A stretch of DNA of 64,000 nt from Pyropia haitanensis (GCA_008729055.1 SDUX01000010.1:1689090-1753089); one strand, 5' to 3'. Positions 42,342-54,628 are shown, counted from the first letter of the stretch. Program-made: numbers and translations. The notes: generated by a model from the sequence alone, not told the origin.

Positions 42342-45300
42342 ACGAGGGGGAGGGGGGAGGAGCTGGCGGCGGTGCGGGGGGAGCGACGCGAGGGGGTGGT
42401 GGAGGCGGCTGCACGCCACGCCGACAGCCGAGGCAAAGACGCCGCCCGACGGGCTCGGGATCTCACCCGGTCGGTACGTCCATTAGATCTTGATTGGAAA
42501 TGTTTTTCTGTTCAAAGTTGAGATGTTCACACCCGGTCCGAGCGGCCAACCCCGGCTCGATCAAGTACAGTCCTTCTCCATTCTGTTGGACGCCCTTGGT
42601 GGCGACCGTCAGCCCGCCGACCGCAACTCCATTACGTCTTCTCATTGGTCGTTGAGGACGATCGAGTGCTGACACAAGGGATGATCGTACCGTAGACGTC
42701 GGTCGACCGACACTGGTTTCTAAAAGACACCGTGCTCAAGAAAGGAACCAGCACGTTTTGTTTCGGCTTTTTCGTCTTCCTCTGCGCGCTTTGTGCCGCA
42801 GAGGACGGCAAGGCCAAACGACCAAGCGGTTGACCTTTTGAGCTCGATGGCCGATGGGGTGCTGCCCGCGGCGTCGAGTGTACGTACTGGCGCGCCACGC
42901 CGTGTCTGCTGCCACGCACGACCGCCGCCGGCGGATGCCGTGCGCGCCGCCGCCGGCCGCGGCCGCCCGGTTGCCGGCCGCCGCTGCCGCAGCGTGCCGA
43001 CGCGGTGGGGCGGCCGCCGCCGCGGCCGCCGCGTGACGCGGGCGGCTGCTCTCGAGGCGCGCCGGCGGGAGGCCCCGCCGCCGCGGCCGCGAGGGGGGCG
43101 GGGGGGGGGGGGGTGCACACGCGCACACCCGACGACGCGCGCCGTTGCGGGCGGGGCCGGTGGGGGGGGGAGGGGGGGGGGGGGGGGGGGAGCGGTGCCC
43201 CCGCCGTCGCCCGCCGGCGCCCCCCCCTCCGCCCCCCCCACCAGCGGCCGCCTGGTGGCGTCACCGCGGCCACGCGCCGTCGCGTCGGCGCCCCGCGACC
43301 GGCTGCCGCGCCTACCTCCTCCGCCGTCGCCCCGCGCGGCGGGCGCGCAACGGCCGCGGTCGCACGCGGCCGGGCGCGTCGCGGCGGACCCCCCCCCCCC
43401 CTTTACGCGCCTCCCCCCCCCGACGCGGCCGTCTGCCCCCCCCCCCCCCCCCCCCCACCCGCCGGTGGTCGCAGCCGCGCCCGTCCCGCCGGCGCGCCGG
43501 CGTACCCCAACCCCCCCGTGTGTACCCCGCCCGTCGTCACGGCCGGCGGGCTGGTCGGCAGCCTGGGTCGGCAGCGTGGCGGCCAGCGGCGCGGCGGCCG
43601 CGCGCATCGTCCAGCGGCGGCGGTTGCGTTGGCAATGGCCGCGGGGTGCCCGGCCGGCCGGGGGGGCTCCCACCGCCCGGGGGGGCGCCCACTGACGCGG
43701 CCGGCCGGCCGGCCGGCCGGCTGGCCCCGCCCCGCCACCCGCCGTGCGGGCGGGACCAAGACACCCCCGCCGCCGCCAGTGTGGGGGCCGCCGGACGAGC
43801 CGTCGTTGTGCATTGCGGAACCATGCGCCATGGCCCACGCCACCACCAGCCACCATCCCCCCCCCCCACACACCCCCCATGGGCCCCCAGGCCCCCCCCT
43901 CCCCCCCCGCCCTCTTGTCCGTCGCGGCCACCACCCCCCACCACCCCGTGCCAGTGACGGCCATGGCCGCTGCCCGCCGCTGCCCGCCGCGGGGGGTGGC
44001 GTGCGCGGCGGTGGCCGCGGAGGGGGGGGGGGGGCGGGAGGCGACGCCGCCCGTGACGGCCGACCGCCGGTGGCGGCGGCGCCAGCGGCCCGGGGGGGCG
44101 GCGGGCCGCCGTGTCTCCGTCTGTCTCTTCCGTGTCGCGCCCCTGCCACGCTGCGCCGTCGCTCTTTCCGTCCCTGCTTGCGCACCTCGAGATGTCGCCG
44201 CACGCCATTCTCTCTCCTGCTAGGGGACGGTGGGGCAGGGAAGCGGGGGGGGGGGGGGGAGGGGGGGGTGGGGGGAGGGCAGCTCGTCATCAAGGGCCAC
44301 TCGCCGACCGTCCCGCGGTGGGCGCGGTGGGTGGGGTACGTAGGCGGGCGGGCGCATGGGCGAATGGGTGGGAGGACGGACCGGCGCGGGACGGGGGGTG
44401 GACAGGCGGGCGGCGGCGTCGGCCGGGGAGAGGGCGGGCGGCGGCGGACGGGGGCGGAGGGGGGCGGCGGGTGAGGGGCAAAGACAGGAGCAGCGTGGGG
44501 TGGTGGTGGCGGCGACGCCCAGACCACGACGTTGGCGGCGGCGGGACGGACACTGTCGCGTGCGGTGGAGCGGGTGAGGCGGCGCGCGGGGGAGGGAAGA
44601 GGGGGCACGAAGGGGCAGGCAGGGGCCGCCGGGGGGGCCACCGGCAGGGCACCGGCAGCGTCAGCGCCGCGGCCGGGAGAGCGGCGCTCGGGGGGGGAGC
44701 CCGCCGCCACTGTCGCCGCCGCGGGCCGCCGCCGCGCGGGGTGGGACACGCCCGCCCGCGTGCCGACGGCCGAGCGGCCGGCCGGCGCGCCCGCGCCCGC
44801 GCCCGCACGACGGTGCCGGTGGCGCTGCTGTCGTGCATCGCTCAGGGGGAGGGGGCTTTGCCGCCGCGTCGCTGTCCCGGCCGCGTGCTCCGCCCGTGGC
44901 GGGCGCGGCAGCAGCGACAGGTCACCGGTGGGAGGGGGGGGAGGGGGAGGTGGGGGAGCAGCGGCTGCGTGACGCTGCCACAGCACGTGCGGTTGTCGCA
45001 AAGGGGGACGGCGACCGGCTCGGGGCGAGTGCTCGGCGCCGCCGGGGGGGGGGGGGGGGGGGAAGGCGCTGCCGCGACGGCGGTGTCGCCGGTTGGCGAC
45101 GCGACGTGGCGGCCGCGCCGCCGGCCGTCGCGGTCGCGCACCCGGTGGCGGACTGCGGGCGCTGGCGGGAGCGGTCGTCGCGACGCGCGGTGCGCCGCGA
45201 GGGGGGGAGGGGGTCGCACTACTACAAGGGGCGCCGCCGGAGAGTCTGGGAGACCCGTCCCCGCTGTCGTCAACCGCATCCGTCGCAGTTCTCTCGTACC

Positions 45301-45506
45301 GGTCACCTCCCACCTCCATCTTCCTCGACTGAGGCACCCATCCCGCCCACTGCGCGTGTCCCAAGCCCCGCTCTACGTCGTGTGTGCCCGACTCTCCTCT
45401 TCCTGCCCCCCCCTACCCGCTGCACCTCCCTGGGCGTCCCCCAGTTGCGTACCCCCCGCTCCTCCCCCTTCCCCACCTGCCCCCTCCTGACCTTGCGCCC
45501 GCCGCC
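42342..45506. other. stretch without an identifiable gene
   Basis: 42460-42850 is of balanced GC and is probably the promoter region of the QueE-like gene. From 42900 to 45300 GC is extreme, with a G run near 43170-43191, a C run near 43435-43456 and GGCCGGCCGG repeats at 43700-43725. Frames over 400 codons on both strands are Arg/Pro/Gly-rich and carry no domain. Confidence 0.4.
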
Positions 45507-46001
45507 ATGGCCGGTCGCCGCTGCATCCTCCCTCTGGCCGCCGCACTCGTCGTGGCCGTCGTCGTCGCGGTCGCCACGGCGCCGCGCGCGGCGGCGGCCA
45601 AGCTCTGCCTCTTCCGCGACCTCTGCTCCCGCACGCGCATCCTGTCTGGCGGCCCCGGCGATACGGTCGTCGACGCGTGCGGCAAGGAGATGGTCTTCTC
45701 GCCGAGCTGCGTCGCGCGCCGCATCGCGGCGTGCAAGATCAAGGACCCGTGCGCGGGCAAGGCGGCGGCGGGCGAGGGCAAGGGCAAGGGCAAGGCCGCC
45801 CCGCCGCTCATCCCGAGCGCCTACCGCGGCGGGGTGGTCAAGGACGGGTGCGGCGCGGCGTTCCGCGTGACGCCCACGTGCAAGCTGGAAAAGATCTCCG
45901 CCGCGTGCTACCGCGGCTGCGAGGTCAAGCCCATCCGCGTCGGCCGGCGGGTCCTGCTCGGGCCGGGCACCCCGCTCAAGTGCGCGGCGCGGTGCAAGTA
46001 G
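45507..46001 (+). CDS. secreted Cys-rich protein with internal duplication
   Basis: Single exon, 164 residues, ATG in GCCGCCATGG context. Residues 1-30 form a classic signal peptide (basic head, CILPLAAALVVAVVVAVA core, Ala-rich end), so the protein should enter the secretory route. The mature part has 12 or so Cys and a Lys/Gly-rich hinge (GEGKGKGKAAPP). Two modules flank the hinge: DTVVDACGKEMVFSPSC with RRIAACKIKDPC, and GGVVKDGCGAAFRVTPTC with KISAACYRGC. They align as V-V-x-D-x-C-G-x7-P/S-x-C-x4-I-x-A-A-C-x(4,5)-C, an internal repeat of about 32 residues. The C-terminus is strongly basic and ends CAARCK. No family is recognised; a small extracellular or cell-wall protein is the simplest reading. 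Confidence 0.65.
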   Translation: MAGRRCILPLAAALVVAVVVAVATAPRAAAAKLCLFRDLCSRTRILSGGPGDTVVDACGKEMVFSPSCVARRIAACKIKDPCAGKAAAGEGKGKGKAAPPLIPSAYRGGVVKDGCGAAFRVTPTCKLEKISAACYRGCEVKPIRVGRRVLLGPGTPLKCAARCK

Positions 46002-47778
46002 GGGCGGCGTGCGCACGCCGCCGCGGCGCCGCCGGCCGTGCCCGCGGCGCGGCGCTGGCCGGCGGGCGCGCCCGCGAGTGCCCGCCGAGGAGGGGCGGCC
46101 GTGTAGATAGACCACTAAACAAACCAAATGACATGCGAGGCAACGTCAACGCGGGCTGCCCACGCGCGGGCGGTCCCACCGCGGGCGCGGCCGGCGGCGG
46201 CACGAGCGCAAGGGCGCTCCTCGTAGCGGACGGTCGCATACACACGCAAACCGCGCGTGCGACCGCCCGGTGGCTTGGTGCCACCCACAAGCGGGTAGCG
46301 GCGTCGGCACCCCCCCTCGCGCCCAGTCCCGTGGCCACGTCGGCGACTGCCGCTCGCGCCACGGCGAGTCAGCCGTGAACCCTTTGCTGGGGCGCCAGAC
46401 CTCCACGGAACCGTGCAGTCCCACGTGGTAAGTGTAGCAAACCACAGCATTTATGTCACAGACGGAAAAAGTCCAAACGAATTATCTCCCAGATCTGGAT
46501 TTCGCCGCCGCCTGACAGGCGACGGCGGCCGACGGCGGCGGCGGCGGCGCAGAGCTCACCGCCGCCGCAGAGCCGCGGCCGCCGCCCGTGGCGCGGCCGC
46601 TTGGCGCATCGTGGAGCGGGAGTGGCCTCACCGCGGTCGCCGCCCGCGAGCACCCCCTGGGCCTCCCTCAAACCAGCCGTTTTATGGGGCAGGTGTACGG
46701 TACGCCGGTGAGCGGCGCCGCCGCCTCCCCCCCTGCCCGCGGTGCTCGCCTGGTGGGCGCGTGCCCCGCCCGCGTGGGGCACGGCTTGCACCCTCCTCGC
46801 CAAGGATGCCTTGTTTTTTCTTGTCATCGTAGCGCGCTCCGATGACCGCGGGCGGAGAGGGCAGGCGGGTGGGAGGGGTGGGGAGGTGGCGCCAGGTCAC
46901 GCCGCCCACCCCTCTGCCGCTCTCGAGGCAGGCGGCTGCCGTCGGCGCTGCCTCGCCCAGTGCGCGCGCGTCCGCATGGCTGCGTCTGTCGCGGGGGAGG
47001 AGCCGGGCCTCCCGTATATCTTTCCTTCCTCTCCCGACGCGCCCTGCGGCTGTGGGGGGGTGTGGATGGGCACGGCGCGTGACGGGGTGTAGGGGGGCGC
47101 GTCTGCCGGCGTCCCCCGCGGCGCGCCCCTGCCGTGCGCGCCGCGCGCCGTCGGCGGCTTGCGGTCGCGGGGGCGGCGGGTGCCCCACCCCCACCGACGG
47201 CCGCGCACGAGGGGAAAGCGGGACGAGCGGGGCGGGCGGCGGGGGGGGGGGGCGGCGGCCTCGGCCACCGCGTGGCCCGGCGGTGTGGCGACGCCCACCC
47301 TTCCTCGCTGTCCACCCCCCATCGCGCGCGTCTGGTCTCGACCCTGCCGTGGCGGCACCTGCGTGGGAGAAGCGAGGGGGGGGGAGGCGGGCAGCGGGGT
47401 GACTTGGCTGCGTCGCGCACCCCACGGCGGGGGGGTGTCCCGCCCGCGCCGTCGCGGCCGCGGGCACGCGGCTATCCCCGCACGGGCCCCATCCGTCCGC
47501 GGCCGTAGGGGGGGGGGAGCGGAGCGGGGGGACGGCACCACGCGCCGCCGCCCGCACCTGCCCGCCCGGCCGTGGGCCATCGGCACCTCCCACCCCCCCC
47601 CCGCCCCCCCCCCCCCCCGACGCCACCACGCTCGTCTCGCAACGTCTGCCGCGCGGCGCCGCCGTCGTCCCGCCGCCGCCGCTGCCGCCGCCACCCCGCC
47701 CGCTGCCGCGACGACGCGCGCCGCGGCGGGCGCGCCGCGTCAACGGGGTGCGCCGCGGCCGCCGCCGCCGCCCGCCGC

Positions 47779-47810
<32 letters not shown>

Positions 47811-47989
47811 GCCCACGCCCCTGCCGCGTCGTCCGACCCCCGCCGTGACCGCCGCGGACGCGGCGGCGGCGGGCGGTGGCGCCACCCGCAGCGGCGCGCA
47901 ATTCCCCCCCCCCCCCCCCCCCCCCCCGGGCGTACCCACCCCAACCCCCCTCCCCCCGGACGTCCGCGCGGTACCCGTTTCGCTCCCTC
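46002..47989. other. gap without an identifiable gene
   Basis: 46380-46500 is lower in GC; the rest is hyper-GC. Frames on both strands are Arg/Pro/Gly-rich. The promoter of the following membrane protein gene lies at the right edge, marked by long C tracts near 47595-47618 and 47905-47928. Confidence 0.4.
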
Positions 47990-48024
47990 ATGGCGCGCCT
48001 CGGGACGATAGCGACGGCGGTTGA

Positions 48025-48059
<35 letters not shown>

Positions 48060-48300
48060 GGAGCTCGGCGGTGGCTGCTGGCCGCTCCGCCGCCGGGCGG
48101 CGCCGGTGGGGCTCCCTCACGGCGGTGGCGGTGGTCGGGCTCCTCGCCGCCGCCGCGGCGGCGGCGTACGCGGCCGCCCCCGCCGCGGCTGGGGAGCTCG
48201 TCTGCTACGTTGACGGCGCGTGCATCAGCCGCGGGTGCGGCTGCATGGAGCACCGCTGCGGCTGCATGCAGGCGGTGTGCCCCGCGTCGGCGGCGTGCCC

Positions 48301-48331
<31 letters not shown>

Positions 48332-48730
48332 TCGCCGTCGCCGTCGGCCACCCCGCCGGCGGCGACGACGCCCGCGGCGGACCCGCCGACGCAGACGCCG
48401 TCGCCGTTGCCGTCGCCGTCGGCGACGCCGCCGCCGGCGGGGACGCCAACGCCCGTCGCCGAGCCGTCGCCGACGCCGCCGCCGCCGCCGAGCCCGTCGC
48501 CGTCGCCGGCGGCGACGCCCACCCCGACGGTCGCGCCGTGCGCCAATGACGCGATTGCCGAGCCGCCCGCCACGATCGTTCGGTGCACGCAGGCAGACGG
48601 GTGCGGCGCGGCCACGTGCTGCCGGCGGGTGCGCCTGCCCGCCGCGGGGGCCGTGTGCGCCACGGCGGGCGTGTGTGACACGCCCGCCTCGTGTGGCGTG
48701 TACGGCCCGTTTGTGCCGGCCGGCGGCGGC

Positions 48731-48784
<54 letters not shown>

Positions 48785-49316
48785 AACAACCAGACGGCCA
48801 ACCCCCAGTGTGCCGACGGCGCGATCGCCGCGGCGCCCGCCAACATCACGCGCTGCGCGACGCGGGGCATCTGCGCCGACGGCGAGTGCTGCCGCCGCAC
48901 CGCCACGCCCGTCGCCGCGTCGTGCCCGCTGTCGGGCGTGTGCGACAGCGGCATCGCGTGCGGGACGTACGGGGAGTTTTCGCTCGCGGCGCCGCCGCTC
49001 GGCAGCGGCGGCGACGGCGGCGGCCTGTCGGGAGGGGCCATCGCGGGGATTGTGATCGGGTCGGTCGTCGGGCTGGTGCTGCTGCTCGGGCTGCTCTTTG
49101 CGTGCGTGTCGGCCGCGTCGGGGGGGGGGAAGAAGAAGGCGGCCGCCGCGCGGCGGGATGGGGGGGACGCCGCGGCGGGGGGGGGGGGGGGGGGGGCCGG
49201 GGGGGGATGGCCCGCCGCCCCAACAGGCCGTCGTTGCGCCCGCGTCGGCGCCGGCGGCGGCAGTGGTGGCGGCCGCCGCCGCCCCCCGGGGGGGGGGCGG
49301 CGGCGGTGGCGGCGGT

Positions 49317-49347
<31 letters not shown>

Positions 49348-49649
49348 ACCGTGGGGCTGACCGTGGCGGCGGCGGCGGCACGGTGGTGCTCCCCCCCGCG
49401 GGCACCGGCGCGCTCGTTCCGTATGGTGGCGGCGGTGGCGGCGCGGTGGTGCCCTATGGCGGCGGCGGCGGCGGCGGCGGCGGCTTTGTCGCCCCGCTCA
49501 CCGGCGCCGACGGCGTGGCGAGGTGCCCCGCCGGCACGACGCCCGCGGTGCTGGTGCCCGCCGGGGCGGCGTGCCCCGCGGGCATGGTGCCCGCCGGGAC
49601 GGTGGCGTACGCGGCGGCCGCGCCGGCGGTGGCCTATGGCGGCGGCTGG

Positions 49650-49685
<36 letters not shown>

Positions 49686-49853
49686 TGGGGCGGGCCCGGC
49701 GCTGCTGGCGGCTGCACCGTGTGCGTGCCAGGCGGCGGCGGCTGCACCGTGTGCGTGCCCGCGTGGGGGCACGCGGGCGGGTACCGGCCGGGGGGGGGGC
49801 GCCCGCCGTGCCCGGTGCACGGGGGGGGGGGGGGGGGGTGCTCATGTGGCTGA
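47990..49853 (+). CDS. extensin-like membrane protein with duplicated Cys module, frame-shifted in a G run
   Basis: The ATG at 47990 is followed by a poly-Ala head, a basic patch and a hydrophobic segment ([20 protein letters not shown]), a signal peptide or anchor. Then come a Cys-rich stretch (CISRGCGCMEHRCGCMQAVC), an 80-residue Ser/Pro/Thr repeat like extensins or pherophorins, and Cys module 1 (DAIAEPPATIVRCTQADGCG, C-C-R-R, VCDTPASCGVYGPF). A poly-Gly spacer leads to Cys module 2 (DGAIAAAPANITRCATRGIC, C-C-R-R, VCDSGIACGTYGEF). Next is a membrane helix (AIAGIVIGSVVGLVLLLGLL) with a Lys stop-transfer patch. The frame changes at the 20-G run at 49177-49196. The continuation is a Gly-rich tail with VPAGAACPAGMVPAGTVAY and two CTVCVP motifs, ending CSCG at TGA 49851-49853. 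It is probably a wall-linked surface protein; no named family. Confidence 0.6.
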
Positions 49854-49907
49854 GGGGGGGGGGCCCGGCCGGCCGGTTTTCTGTTGTGGCGGTACTCACC
49901 GCGACGT

Positions 49908-49913
49908 AATAAA
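49908..49913 (+). promoter_or_regulatory. possible polyadenylation signal AATAAA
   Basis: AATAAA occurs 55 bases after the stop of the Cys-rich membrane protein, in a locally less GC-rich patch. It could occur by chance, and red-algal poly(A) signals are not strictly this hexamer. Confidence 0.35.
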
Positions 49914-50929
49914 GCGCTTTCGACGTGTGGGCCGGGTTTGCGTGGCGGGGGGCGGGCGGCGGCCGCGGCGGCCGCGTCGTGGGCGGCGGGCGGTGGAGGG
50001 GGGGGCGGGGGGCTGCCGCCCCACCTGGGAACGGCCGGCAGCGCGTCTCTGCCGGCTGTGCCGTCACCAGCCGGCTGGCCATTCCGAACGTCGCCAGGGG
50101 GCGGGCAGTGACAGGGGTGGGGCCGCCCTGACGTGGCGGGGAAGCCCCGTCGCCGCCACGCTGGGGGGTGGTGGGCGTCACGGGCGGAGTTTCCCCCCGC
50201 TGTCCACGCTGCGCCCAAGCGCGGCGCCCCCCGCCGCCCCCCGCTCGCGCGCAGGGGCGGGCGGCCCGGGTGTCCCGGCGGGGGCGTCCCGCGCACGCGG
50301 CGCGCCGCCCGCGCCGCGCGCGCGTCTGGCCGCCGCGAGCCCCCGCGGCGCATCGTCCCGCTCCGCCGCCGCCGCGGGCCCGACATCGCACCCTGTCCCC
50401 GCCGCCATCCCGTGCGCTGTTTGTTCCCATCGTGCCTCTGGTCCGACCCTTTCTGCGGGTGCCCCCCTTTTTCTGGCGTTCCCTCTCACGGGAGCACGCG
50501 CCCCCGGCTACAGCCGAGGGTCACAAGCGCTGCCGCCGCCGCCGCACCCGGGGTGCACTGCCGTAGGTACCCACGGCAAGGCTGGTAGGGCCGGCTGCAC
50601 GTCGCGGATGAGCGCATCGAGAAGAGCAGCCGCGAGCCACGCGGCACAACGGAAACAGGTTTGAAACACGAGACACAAAGTAGCCCCCATTGCAGACTGT
50701 CGATGACGATCACGGTCTGAACGTGTAGGAAATTAGGAGAATGCACTCTACGCTCTGGGGGCAATCGATGACGACGCTGACCCCACCGCCGTCGCCGTCG
50801 CGGCTCTGCGGCGAGTTGGCGGGTTCGTCTTGGTTCCGGGTCGCGGCGGCGCGGAGCGCAGCGGTGTCGTTCAAGCCCCCCCCTTCCCCTTCCCCCTTGC
50901 CTACCCTCCGCCCTTGGGTGTCTACAGTC
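49914..50929. other. intergenic stretch
   Basis: Hyper-GC to 50500, then moderate. No supported gene. The NOC3 promoter and leader should lie in 50600-50929. Confidence 0.4.
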
Positions 50930-52218
50930 ATGGCGGCCAAGGCAACCAAGAAGAAGGTGGTGGTGGCGTCCAAGCGCACCAAGGGCACCCCGTCGGCGCG
51001 GCCGGGCGCCAAACGCGGCCGCGCCGCCAGCCGTGGCGGCGGCGGCGGCAGCGCGGGCGGCGGCGGTGGGGCTGACACTGCCAGCGTTGGTGGCGGCGTC
51101 AGCGGCGGCGGCGGTGGCGGCGCGGCTGGCAAGGGCCGTAGCGGCGGCCGCGGTGGTGGTGGCGGCGGCCGCGGCCGCGGCGGCGGCGGCGGCGGCGGCG
51201 GTGCCGCTGCCGGCTGGGCGGGCGTTCCCCCCCCCCGGGCCAAGCGGGCGCGCCCTGCCCCCTCCACGCCCGCGTGGGAGGCGGGCGGGCCGCGCAAGTT
51301 TGCGCGCGCCGCCGGCGGCGTCGGCGGCGGTGACCGCCGGCCGCTGCCCGTCCTCGGGCCTGACGGCCGCTTCCGGGTGCCGGCTGATGGGGGGGGGTCG
51401 GCGCCGCCCGCCGCGGACACGCCGCTGGTGTGGAGCAGCGGCGGTGGTGGTGGTGGTGACGGCGGCGGCGGCGACCGCCGCGGGGGGGGGGGGCGGCGGG
51501 AGGGGTACCCGCTGCAGTGGCGCCCGCGAGGGTGCGAGGAGGGCCGCCAGGGGGGGGGGGTGCGAGCGGGCCGGCGGCCGCGCCGGTGCGGGGGGGTCGG
51601 CGGGCGGCGGCGGCGGGCGGCGGCCGCGGCGGCGGCGTCGGGTCTGCCGTCTCGGCGGCCGCCGCCCCCCCCCCCGTCGAGTCGCTGCAGGAGCTGAAGA
51701 ACGCGCTCGCGGCGGCCGCGTCGGCCATCACGGCCGACCCGCCGCGGCATGTGCAGCGGCTGGCCGAGCTGCGCGAGCTGTCTGCCCGCCACCTGCGGCG
51801 GCTGCTGGCCCCCCCCCCCCCGCCGGCGCACCCCGCGTCGGCCGCCGCCACGACGGCGGCGGCGCACGCGGCCACGGCCGCGATGGCCGCCGCCCGCGCC
51901 GCCCTCCTCACCGAGGCGGCGGTGTACGCGGACGTGGCGCCCGCCTACCCCATCCGCCGGCTGCCCGCCGCCGAGGCGGCGCGCCGCGTGTCGGCGCCCG
52001 TCGCGGCGGTGCGCAACTACGAGCAGGCCCTCCTCGGCGCGTACACCCGCTTTGTGCGGTCGCTGGTGGCGGTGCTCGGGCCGCGGTCGCGGGCGCCGCC
52101 GCCGGCGCGGCTCGTCGCCGCCCGCGCGGCGGCGGCAGCGGTCGCGGCGTTACCCCACTTTAACGGCGCGCCGGAGCTGGTGACCGCCCTCGCCGCCGCG
52201 TGCGCCGACCGCGGCGGC

Positions 52219-52262
<44 letters not shown>

Positions 52263-53576
52263 CGCGGCCGCGGGGGGGGAGGACGCTGCCGAGGCCCGCC
52301 GTGTCGCCGCCGCGGCGGTGGCGTCGGTGCTCGGCGCGGCGCACCGCGCGTCGGGCGGCGCGCTCGACGCGGCGGTGGCGGCGGCGGCGGCACTCGCGCG
52401 CGGCGTCGACGCGCGGCGCGGGCGGGCTGCGGCGGTGGCGGGCCTCCCCGCCGAGGCCGTGTCGCCGCTGCTCGCCCTCCGCTTTGACCTCCTCGACCGG
52501 GCGATCAGCACCGCGTCGGCGCGGGAGCGGGCGGCCGCCGCGCGCGCCGCGGCGGGCGATACGCGCCGGTCGCGGGCGGCGGCGGGCGCGGCGGCGCGGG
52601 CGGCGGCGGCGGGGCGGACCGCCGCCGAGTGGGCGGCGGCCGACGCGGCCGCCGCGACGGAGCTGGCGCGTGACCTGGCCGAGGCCGACGCGGAAGCGTC
52701 GTCGGCGGAGCGGCGCAAGGCGCGGGCGGCGCTCGTTGGGTCCGCCTCCACCGCCTACTTTTCCGTCCTCACCGCCGTTGCCGCCGCGCGCCGTGGGAGG
52801 GCGGCCGGCGGCGGCGGCGACGGCGGCGGCGGCGGCGGCGGAGGTGGCGGGCGTGGCGGCGGTGGGATGTCGCCCGGCGGGGGGCCGCCCCCCGCGCCCC
52901 CCGCGCTGTCGACGGTTGTGACGGGGGTGGGGCGGGTGGCCAACTCGCTGAGCGCCCCCCTCCTCGCGGCGCTCATCGACACGCTGCTGCCGCTGCTCGC
53001 GCCCGCCGCGTTGCCGATTGCCGACGCCCTCCGCACGCTCACCGCCGCGTACGCGGTGCTGCTCCAGACGCCCGCCGCGTCTGCGGTGGCAGTCGCGGAC
53101 GCGGCGGCCGCCGCGGCGGGCGTGGGCGACCTGGCCGCCTTTGACGCGGCGCTGCTCGTCACGCTCTGCCGCCTGTCGGCGACCGAGGCGGCCGCCGCGA
53201 CGCCCACGGCCGCGGAGGAGACGGCGGCGGCGGCGGCGGCGGCGCTCGCGGCGGCCGCCAAGGGCCGCCCCGCCGCGCGCGCGCTGCCCACCGCCGCCGC
53301 CGCGGCGCTGGCCACCGCGTTGACGCGGGCGGCGGCGGCGGCGCCGTCGGCGGCGGCGGCGCTCGCGCTGCTCGCCGCGGCGAGCCCGCTCGCGCGGGCG
53401 CACCCGGCGCTGCGGCCACCGCCCGCGGGGGGGGGGGGGGGGGGGCGGCTGCCCACGCCCGGGGGGGGGGCGACGAGGACGCCGACGGCGGGCCCGCCGG
53501 CGACGCGGCCGCCCTGCCCGCCCGGGGCGCCGCGGCGGCCGCCGACGACCCGTCCCTCCTCGGCGCCTGCCGCGTT

Positions 53577-53607
<31 letters not shown>

Positions 53608-53912
53608 GCGACGGCGGCGGCGGCGGCGGCGTCGACGCGGGCCTCCTCGCGTCGGTGGCGGCGGCGGCCCCCCCCTGGCCGCTCGTCGCGCTCGCGGCGG
53701 CGGCGCACCCGGGCGTGGCCGCCGCCGCGGCGGGCCTGCTGGCGGGCGCGGGCGTGCCCGCCGCGGCGGTCGGCGGCGCGCGCCTCGCCGACGGCGCGGC
53801 GATTGTGCGGCGCTACTCGGCGCGCGGCGGCGGCTTTGCGCCGCCGCCCGCCGCGGCGCCGCCGCCGGCCGCGCGCCGCCGGCCGGCCGCCGGCCGGTTG
53901 GCGACGGCGTGA
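50930..53912 (+). CDS. nucleolar complex protein 3 (NOC3) homologue, two apparent frameshifts
   Basis: NOC3 pairs with NOC2 in 60S ribosome assembly and nuclear export. The ATG at 50930 begins a basic, Lys-rich nucleolar-type head (MAAKATKKKVVVASKRTKGT), then Gly-rich repeats. After a frame change in the G run near 51552-51563, family blocks follow in order: SAITADPPRHVQRLAELREL, ADVAPAYPIRRLPAAEAARR, VRNYEQALLGAYTRFVRSL, VAALPHFNGAPELVTAL, PAEAVSPLLALRFD, an acidic coiled segment and TAYFSVL. The CBF/Mak21-type region (FDAALLVTLCRLSATEAAAA) comes next. After a second change at G runs 53428-53470, PPWPLVALAAAAHPGVAAAA gives the family's W-x-L-x-x-L-x-x-H-x-H-P-like end, then GAAIVRRYSAR and TGA 53910-53912. 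Total is about 990 residues, longer than usual because of Gly/Ala insertions. The two shifts sit in homopolymers, so sequence error is likely. Confidence 0.8.
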
Positions 53913-54579
53913 CGCCGCCGCCGCCGCTGCCCGGCCGCCGCCGCCCCCACCGCCACGGCCGTCGGCCCCAGTCGCCGCGTCCGCGCCGGCGCGGTCGCCG
54001 CCGCCGCCGCCGTGTGCGCCCGCGCGCTCCCCGCCGCCACCGCCGCCGTGTGCGCCCGCGCGCTCCCCGCCGCCGCCGCCGCCGTGTGCGCCTGCGCACT
54101 CGCCGCCGCCGCTGCCGCTGCGCCGTGCAACCGGGCTGTACGCAATGGGGAAAAAAAGAACACAGGAACCTCTTTTTTTTTCTTTTTTTTTTTTCGCTCC
54201 TGGCGCCCTCGGCCGCCCGTCGGCGCGCTCTCCCTTCCGCCCGTGGCTGCCCCCCTCCCCCCCTCCCCCCCCCCCCCCCCCCCCGGGCGCGCTGCTCGCT
54301 GGCGCCCGCCCGGCCGCCGCTGGCGGGCGCGCGGGCGCTGTTGCACCGGACCCCCCCGTCCCCACTCCGCCCTGGCGGCGTTGAGCGCGCCCCCCCCCCC
54401 CCCCCCTGCCGCGAGCCCCCCGCCCGCGGCGGCCGTGATCCCCCCCCCGTCACCGGCGCGCCACGCGCCCGCCGCCCACGCGGCGAGCGCGGCCACCCCC
54501 GCCGCCCGCCGCCGCGGCGGCGCGTCGCCCCCTAGCGGCGCCCACCGCGCGCGGCGGCGCGGGGGCGCCGCGCCGGCCG

Positions 54580-54628
<49 letters not shown>

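Noticed and set aside
51552..51563. Programmed ribosomal frameshifting in NOC3
   Set aside because: The change lies in a plain G run, like several others in unrelated genes, with no heptamer slippery site or pseudoknot evident; sequence error is simpler.
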